From NCBI RefSeq assembly GCF_019226825.1, contig NZ_CP076643.1, positions 310,001-374,000 of the forward strand: a stretch of 64,000 nt of DNA, given 5' to 3'. Made by a program: the position numbers and the translations under genes. Within the stretch, counting starts at the first letter, position 1. Each line of letters opens with the position of its first letter. Below the pieces are notes generated by a model. That model was not told the origin of the DNA and did not search any database. It saw only the letters and a program-made list of their open reading frames with translations. The stretch comes from Vibrio ostreae. GTDB taxonomy: Bacteria; Pseudomonadota; Gammaproteobacteria; Enterobacterales; Vibrionaceae. Shown here one piece after another: positions 59,967-64,000 of this stretch.

Positions 59967-59995
59967 AAAAAGCCTCTCAATCGAGAGGCTTTTTG
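59967..59995. terminator. Bidirectional terminator between the DMT and SulP genes
   Basis: Stem AAAAGCCTCTC / GAGAGGCTTTT with loop AATC; T runs on both strands serve the two convergent genes. Confidence 0.88.
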
Positions 59996-60018
59996 CTGTT
60001 TCAATCACAAGCCGTTGA

Positions 60019-61578
60019 TTAACCGGCCAGTGAGTCAGTGGCCACTTTATAGATTGGGTCTTCTTTGACGTTAATCTCGACCAGGCTGCCAGCTTTGTGC
60101 AGCAGGGCACGACAATCTTCACTCAGGTGACGCAGATGCAGGGTTTTACCGACCGAGGCGTAACGCTCGGCGATAGTCTCAATCGCTTCAATCGCTGAAT
60201 GGTCGGCAACGCGTGACTGGGCGAAATCAACAATCACATCTTGCGGGTCGTTCTGCGCATCAAACAGCTCGAGGAAATTAGCCGCAGAGCCAAAGAACAC
60301 CGGGCCGTTGATCAGGTAAATTTTTGAACCTTCGTCATTGATTTGGGTGCTGGCATAAATGTGTTTTGCGTGTTCCCAGGCAAACATCAGAGCTGAGACA
60401 ACCACACCCACTAATACTGCAATGGCCAGGTCAGTAAATACCGTTACTACGGTCACCAGTACGATAACAAAAAAGTCTTGTTTTGGTACGCGGCGTGCCA
60501 GTTTGAAGGTGGCCCATTCGAAAGTGCCAATCACGACCATAAACATCACACCAACCAGCGCAGCCAGCGGGATCATTTCAATCAGTGATGAAGCAAACAG
60601 AATAAAGAACAGCAGCATGACCGCAGCAACGATACCTGACAGTCGGCCACGGCCGCCTGAGTTAACGTTGATCATCGACTGGCCAATCATGGCACAACCA
60701 CCCATAGCGCCGAACACGGAACAGGTCATGTTCGCCAGACCCTGACCCATACATTCGCGGTTTGACTGACCGCGTGTGTTGGTCATTTCATCCAGAACCG
60801 TCAGTGTCAGCAGAGATTCGATCAGACCGACAGCGGCCAGAATCACTGCATAAGGCAGGATAATTTGCAGCGTTTCCAGTGTCATAGGAACTGTTGGCAG
60901 AGCGAAGGTCGGCAGATTGCCAGCCAGGGTCGCTGCATCATTACCCGACATTGAGCGCAAGAAGTCGACCACAGTACGTGTTTCCAGCCCCAGGCCTTGT
61001 ACCAGCAAAGTAATAGTGACTATCGCAACCAGTGACGAGGGTACTGCCGTGGTCAGCTTAGGCAAAAAGTGAATGATTGCCATCGTCAGGGCGACCAGAC
61101 CCAGCATCAGCATCATCTGATCTTGCGGTAGCCAGGTCAGGATGCCATTCAGATCCGGTGCTTTAAACTGGCCAAGCTGAGCCAGGAAAATCACGATAGC
61201 CAGGCCGTTGACGAAACCAATCATGACCGGATGTGGCACCATACGAATAAACTTGCCCAGTTTGAACAGGCCTGCGCAAATCTGTAATACACCGGCCAGC
61301 ATAATTGCTGCGAACAGGTACTCAATACCATGGGTCGCAACCAGGCTGACCATAACCACTGCCATCGCACCCGTTGCACCGGAGATCATGCCAGGACGAC
61401 CACCAAAAATAGAGGTGACCAGACCAACGATGAAGGCGGCATACAGACCAACCATAGGATCTACGCCTGCCACAAAGGCAAACGCGACGGCTTCGGGAAC
61501 TAATGCCAGTGCTACCGTCAGACCGGATAGCACGTCATTTTTTACCGAATGCTTGGAAAATTGGGGGAATTCAAACAT
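60019..61578 (-). CDS. SulP family anion transporter with STAS domain
   Basis: A 519-residue transporter. Membrane part (about 1-400) begins [34 protein letters not shown] and includes [17 protein letters not shown]; the C-terminal STAS domain (about 415-510) has [19 protein letters not shown]. SulP proteins exchange sulfate, bicarbonate or other anions; the substrate is undefined here. Convergent with the DMT gene. Confidence 0.92.
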   Translation of the reverse strand: MFEFPQFSKHSVKNDVLSGLTVALALVPEAVAFAFVAGVDPMVGLYAAFIVGLVTSIFGGRPGMISGATGAMAVVMVSLVATHGIEYLFAAIMLAGVLQICAGLFKLGKFIRMVPHPVMIGFVNGLAIVIFLAQLGQFKAPDLNGILTWLPQDQMMLMLGLVALTMAIIHFLPKLTTAVPSSLVAIVTITLLVQGLGLETRTVVDFLRSMSGNDAATLAGNLPTFALPTVPMTLETLQIILPYAVILAAVGLIESLLTLTVLDEMTNTRGQSNRECMGQGLANMTCSVFGAMGGCAMIGQSMINVNSGGRGRLSGIVAAVMLLFFILFASSLIEMIPLAALVGVMFMVVIGTFEWATFKLARRVPKQDFFVIVLVTVVTVFTDLAIAVLVGVVVSALMFAWEHAKHIYASTQINDEGSKIYLINGPVFFGSAANFLELFDAQNDPQDVIVDFAQSRVADHSAIEAIETIAERYASVGKTLHLRHLSEDCRALLHKAGSLVEINVKEDPIYKVATDSLAG

Positions 61579-62076
61579 GAGTACTCAGTTTTTTCGCTGT
61601 CGTTAAATGAACGGCGACACTTGTGCGTGCTGTGTTTAGCAGTGCCTGGTGACGACTGACGTCATCCGGGACCAACCGAAACTGGGGAAGCAAAGAGTAG
61701 CAGCGTTTAGGTGTCGCTAGTTAAGCGCAGAATGGTACTGAATAGTGTGATTAAGTTCAACAATTAACCGGCCGAATGTCTGAGCAGGGATGAAATTATT
61801 ACTGTGATGAATGATCGAGTATCAGCCGTTATCAGCAGCTGTTATCAGGACACACATCCTTGTGAAGGCAGAGCAGTTATCAGGACACACGTTTGCGAGG
61901 ATAAGGGAGGGGGGAAACCGTGTTGCATGTCAGTTCAGCGTGTGCCGATAGCGATGTTTGTCAGACTTTTGCTTGTTTTCTAGGCAGTTAAGTCTAGTTT
62001 TGACTGAAAATTAACGGAGTAGTGTGATTGGTGTCATATACTGGCGGCTTTGCCATTTTTCAGTTGGAGGTTATCC
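61579..62076. other. Intergenic region upstream of the DUF481 gene
   Basis: A 498-nt gap. It includes the GTTATCAGGACACAC direct repeat pair (listed separately) and a further GTTATCAG at about 61828. The short plus-strand frame at 62028 is a shadow. The promoter of the DUF481 gene was not identified with confidence. Confidence 0.5.
61841..61890. repeat. Direct repeat GTTATCAGGACACAC, 35 bp apart
   Basis: Exact 15-bp copies at 61841-61855 and 61876-61890. The pair shares motif and 35-bp spacing with 44295-44340. Confidence 0.75.
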
Positions 62077-62847
62077 ATGCCATTGTCAGCAAGAAACACG
62101 GCACTGACGGCGTTAATCAGTGCATTGTCTTGTTCTGCCTATGCGACTCAGGAGCAAGGTGCACAAGAGACACAAGGGGGACAATTCAGCGGGGATGCCA
62201 AACTAGGCTTTATCTATTCCAAAACGGATAGTACTTCGATGTCGATCAACTCAGGTGCCACAATTAATTATGATGAAGAGATGCGTAAGCAAAAGCTCTC
62301 TCTGGCGACCTACTATTCACATAAGTCCGATAGTGACGCTGATGACGACGGGACCAACAAATATCGTGTGATCTACGATATCAAACACACCTTATCGCAA
62401 AGCTCTTTTGTGTTTGGTAACGCCAAGTACGAGCATGACCAATATGCGACTTATCGTCACCAGGCGCTGTTAGTAGGTGGTTTTGGTTATACCTTACTTG
62501 ATACCGAAACATCGAAACTGGAAGTTGGTGCTGGTCCGGGTTTCCGTTATTCGAAACGTCAGTCTTTTGATGAAGACCATCCTAACCGTTCAGAGGATGA
62601 AATCATTGCCAACGGCTTTATTAATGGCAGCTTGAAAGTCAGTGATGCACTTGATATTGGTGGTGGTGTACGGATGGACTACGGTGATTCAAACACAACC
62701 ACAACAGCCAACGCGTACCTGAAAAACAAACTGGCCGAGAAACTGGCACTGGTGCTGGATACGGAATATATCTACAACACAGAAGTGGCGTCTGGCAGAG
62801 ATCATGATGAAATCTACAGTACCATCAGCCTGAACTACGCGTTCTAA
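62077..62847 (+). CDS. DUF481 outer membrane protein (YdiY-like)
   Basis: A 256-residue protein. Signal peptide ends ALSCSAYA; the rest is an outer membrane beta-barrel of alternating strands, such as FSGDAKLGFIYSKTDS near the start and the closing strand ISLNYAF with terminal Phe. The start is the ATG at 62077 behind GGAGG. The DUF481 family is found in many gammaproteobacteria; its function is unclear. A terminator follows. Confidence 0.8.
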   Translation: MPLSARNTALTALISALSCSAYATQEQGAQETQGGQFSGDAKLGFIYSKTDSTSMSINSGATINYDEEMRKQKLSLATYYSHKSDSDADDDGTNKYRVIYDIKHTLSQSSFVFGNAKYEHDQYATYRHQALLVGGFGYTLLDTETSKLEVGAGPGFRYSKRQSFDEDHPNRSEDEIIANGFINGSLKVSDALDIGGGVRMDYGDSNTTTTANAYLKNKLAEKLALVLDTEYIYNTEVASGRDHDEIYSTISLNYAF

Positions 62848-62921
62848 TCGGTCCGTCGCCCGTCATGGGTGAGGCCGTTCGTTGAAAGGGACATCGCCAG
62901 TTCTGAGCGACAAATTGTAAT

Positions 62922-62951
62922 AAAAAAGCCCACCTTCTCAGGTGGGCTTTT
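62922..62951. terminator. Bidirectional terminator between the DUF481 gene and rne
   Basis: Stem AAAAGCCCACCT / AGGTGGGCTTTT with loop TCTC. The minus-strand T run is stronger, serving rne. Confidence 0.85.
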
Positions 62952-62992
62952 ACTTTTCAGCGTATTAGTACGTTAACAGCGACGTTAGTCAG

Positions 62993-64000
62993 TTACTGTG
63001 GCTTAGTCATTGCTGCACCGGCCTGGTTGCGAGCAACCTGACTGCCGGCACCGCGAGGCTGGTAACGTTCAGCGCGGAGTGGTGCTGCCACTACGGCAAT
63101 CTCTTTCAGCTCACTGCTGCCTGGTGCTTTGGCCATTGGTGCTGATGCACGGCCGGACGTCACGGCGATTGCTTTCGGCGCTGTGATAATCACAGGTGCT
63201 TCTTCAATCACTGGCTCCATCACTTCTGCAACCGGCGCTGGTTCAACACTTGGTTCAGTTGTCACCACTTCAGCAGCCGCTTGTGCAACCTCAACGTCTT
63301 CTGTTGCTGGTGCCTCTACTGCCGCAGCGATTTGTTCTGCCGCTGCCGTAGGCGCTGCTTCTGGAGCTGGTGTGCTGACTTTAACGGCAGGTGCTTCAAT
63401 CACAGGGCTTTCAGCGACTGGGGTCTCAACAACCGCTGCCGTTTCAACCACGACTGCTTCAACCGCTGCATTGTCTGTTACCAGCTCTGCCACCGGCGCT
63501 TCACGACGGATGATCACTTTACCCATCGCCATCTCCGGACAAGCGAAACCGCCCAGAGTGACATTAGTTTGCGCCTGTTGTTCTGCTTTTGCTTTCTTCG
63601 GCTTCGGCAGATCATAACGCGGCATCACTTTACCCATCGCCATTTCCGGTGATGCGACACCACCTTTACGCAGACGGAATGGGTTCGGACGGCGGTCGCG
63701 ACCGCGACGACGACGCTGACCACTGGCACGTAGATGACGTGGTGAGCGGCGGTTACGGCGTTGTTTCTGCTCGTCTTTTTCAGTATTTTCCCCGTCAGTG
63801 TCAGCAACCTTGGTATTGTTATCTTTCACTGATTTCGCTTCTGCTGTCTGCTCTGGTTGAGCGGCTGCAGTGATGGCTGCTTCAGTTTGATCCTTAATAC
63901 GGATCTGCTTGGTCAGTTTACGGCGCTGACGACGCTCTTTGACAACGGCCGCTTTTTCCTCTTGCGCTTCCTGACGAGGCGCTTCGGTTACGTCTTGTTG
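62993..64000 (-). CDS. rne: Ribonuclease E, C-terminal scaffold region (5' part outside window)
   Basis: The frame is open to the window edge, so only the last 335 residues are seen; the catalytic half lies beyond. Visible are the basic RNA-binding segment (QRRNRRSPRHLRASGQRRRR), an unstructured Ala/Pro/Glu-rich stretch and two PEMAMGKV repeats (FRLRKGGVASPEMAMGKV and GGFACPEMAMGKV). This region scaffolds degradosome partners such as PNPase. Identification rests on these Vibrio-type features. The stop is at 62993. Confidence 0.9.
   Translation of the reverse strand, partial: QQDVTEAPRQEAQEEKAAVVKERRQRRKLTKQIRIKDQTEAAITAAAQPEQTAEAKSVKDNNTKVADTDGENTEKDEQKQRRNRRSPRHLRASGQRRRRGRDRRPNPFRLRKGGVASPEMAMGKVMPRYDLPKPKKAKAEQQAQTNVTLGGFACPEMAMGKVIIRREAPVAELVTDNAAVEAVVVETAAVVETPVAESPVIEAPAVKVSTPAPEAAPTAAAEQIAAAVEAPATEDVEVAQAAAEVVTTEPSVEPAPVAEVMEPVIEEAPVIITAPKAIAVTSGRASAPMAKAPGSSELKEIAVVAAPLRAERYQPRGAGSQVARNQAGAAMTKPQ

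Noticed and set aside
63129..63873. Ala/Ser/Thr-rich plus-strand frames opposite rne
   Set aside because: They are antisense shadows of the Ala/Glu/Pro-rich tail of RNase E.

Overview
The window looks like chromosomal DNA of a Vibrio. The evidence is gene order: parC-parP-cheW-DUF2802 next to ccmABCDEFGHI, then mlaA, an SDR, the VC2046/SO_2500-type gene, sodB, grxD and topB; later yejM-yejL/yejK, asd, a MarC protein next to adhE, and rne. Species cannot be fixed from the sequence alone. Base composition is near 50 % GC, falling to AT-rich around 44.5-45.1 kb.

Layout. 1-2.4 kb: the end of the chemotaxis/flagellar cluster (polar array proteins ParC, ParP, CheW and a DUF2802 membrane protein). 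2.7-9.7 kb: a complete, translationally coupled cytochrome c maturation operon. 9.8-15.6 kb: core genes (mlaA, degenerate SDR, sodB, grxD, topB). 15.7-35.0 kb: a two-armed catabolic island. The minus arm runs from a LysR regulator through a one-domain NAD-binding protein, ligC, an aldo/keto reductase, a TRAP transporter and pobA. The plus arm is ligJ-ligK-ligU-ligI-ligA-ligB-tctC-tctB-tctA-aroE-quiC. Together they encode entry of 4-hydroxybenzoate (PobA) and shikimate (AroE, QuiC) into protocatechuate, 4,5-ring cleavage (LigAB), oxidation to pyrone dicarboxylate (LigC), hydrolysis (LigI), isomerisation (LigU/GalD type), hydration (LigJ) and aldol cleavage (LigK) to pyruvate and oxaloacetate. 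TRAP and TTT transporters presumably supply substrates. The regulator is unusual: it carries two LysR-type helix-turn-helix domains in tandem. A perfect 29-bp palindrome with a T-N11-A core lies between it and the next gene of the minus arm. Two TRAP genes, dctM and dctP, are each broken by a one-base homopolymer indel.

35.1-44.3 kb: AEC carrier, histone-deacetylase-like enzyme, Nudix hydrolase, aromatic aminotransferase, YitT protein, Lrp regulator, and a light/DNA-repair operon (Cry-DASH, Fe-S photolyase, SDR). 44.3-47.4 kb: a repeat-rich accessory stretch between tRNA-Ser(TGA) and tRNA-Pro(GGG), holding an outer membrane beta-barrel gene and a REP-associated tyrosine transposase (RAYT). 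It is flanked by GGACAC motifs on the left and GTGTCC motifs on the right; the same motif recurs near 61.85 kb. 47.4-64 kb: core genes again: yejM, yejL, yejK, an Hpt membrane protein, asd, a K+ channel with a zinc ribbon, MarC/YchE, adhE, a DMT transporter, SulP, a DUF481 outer membrane protein and the C-terminal part of rne.

The observations most worth following are the GGACAC/GTGTCC repeat family around the RAYT gene, the double-HTH LysR protein with its palindrome, the intercistronic hairpins of the catabolic operons, the loss of an iron-ligand histidine in the HPPD-like half of QuiC, and the paired TRAP frameshifts.
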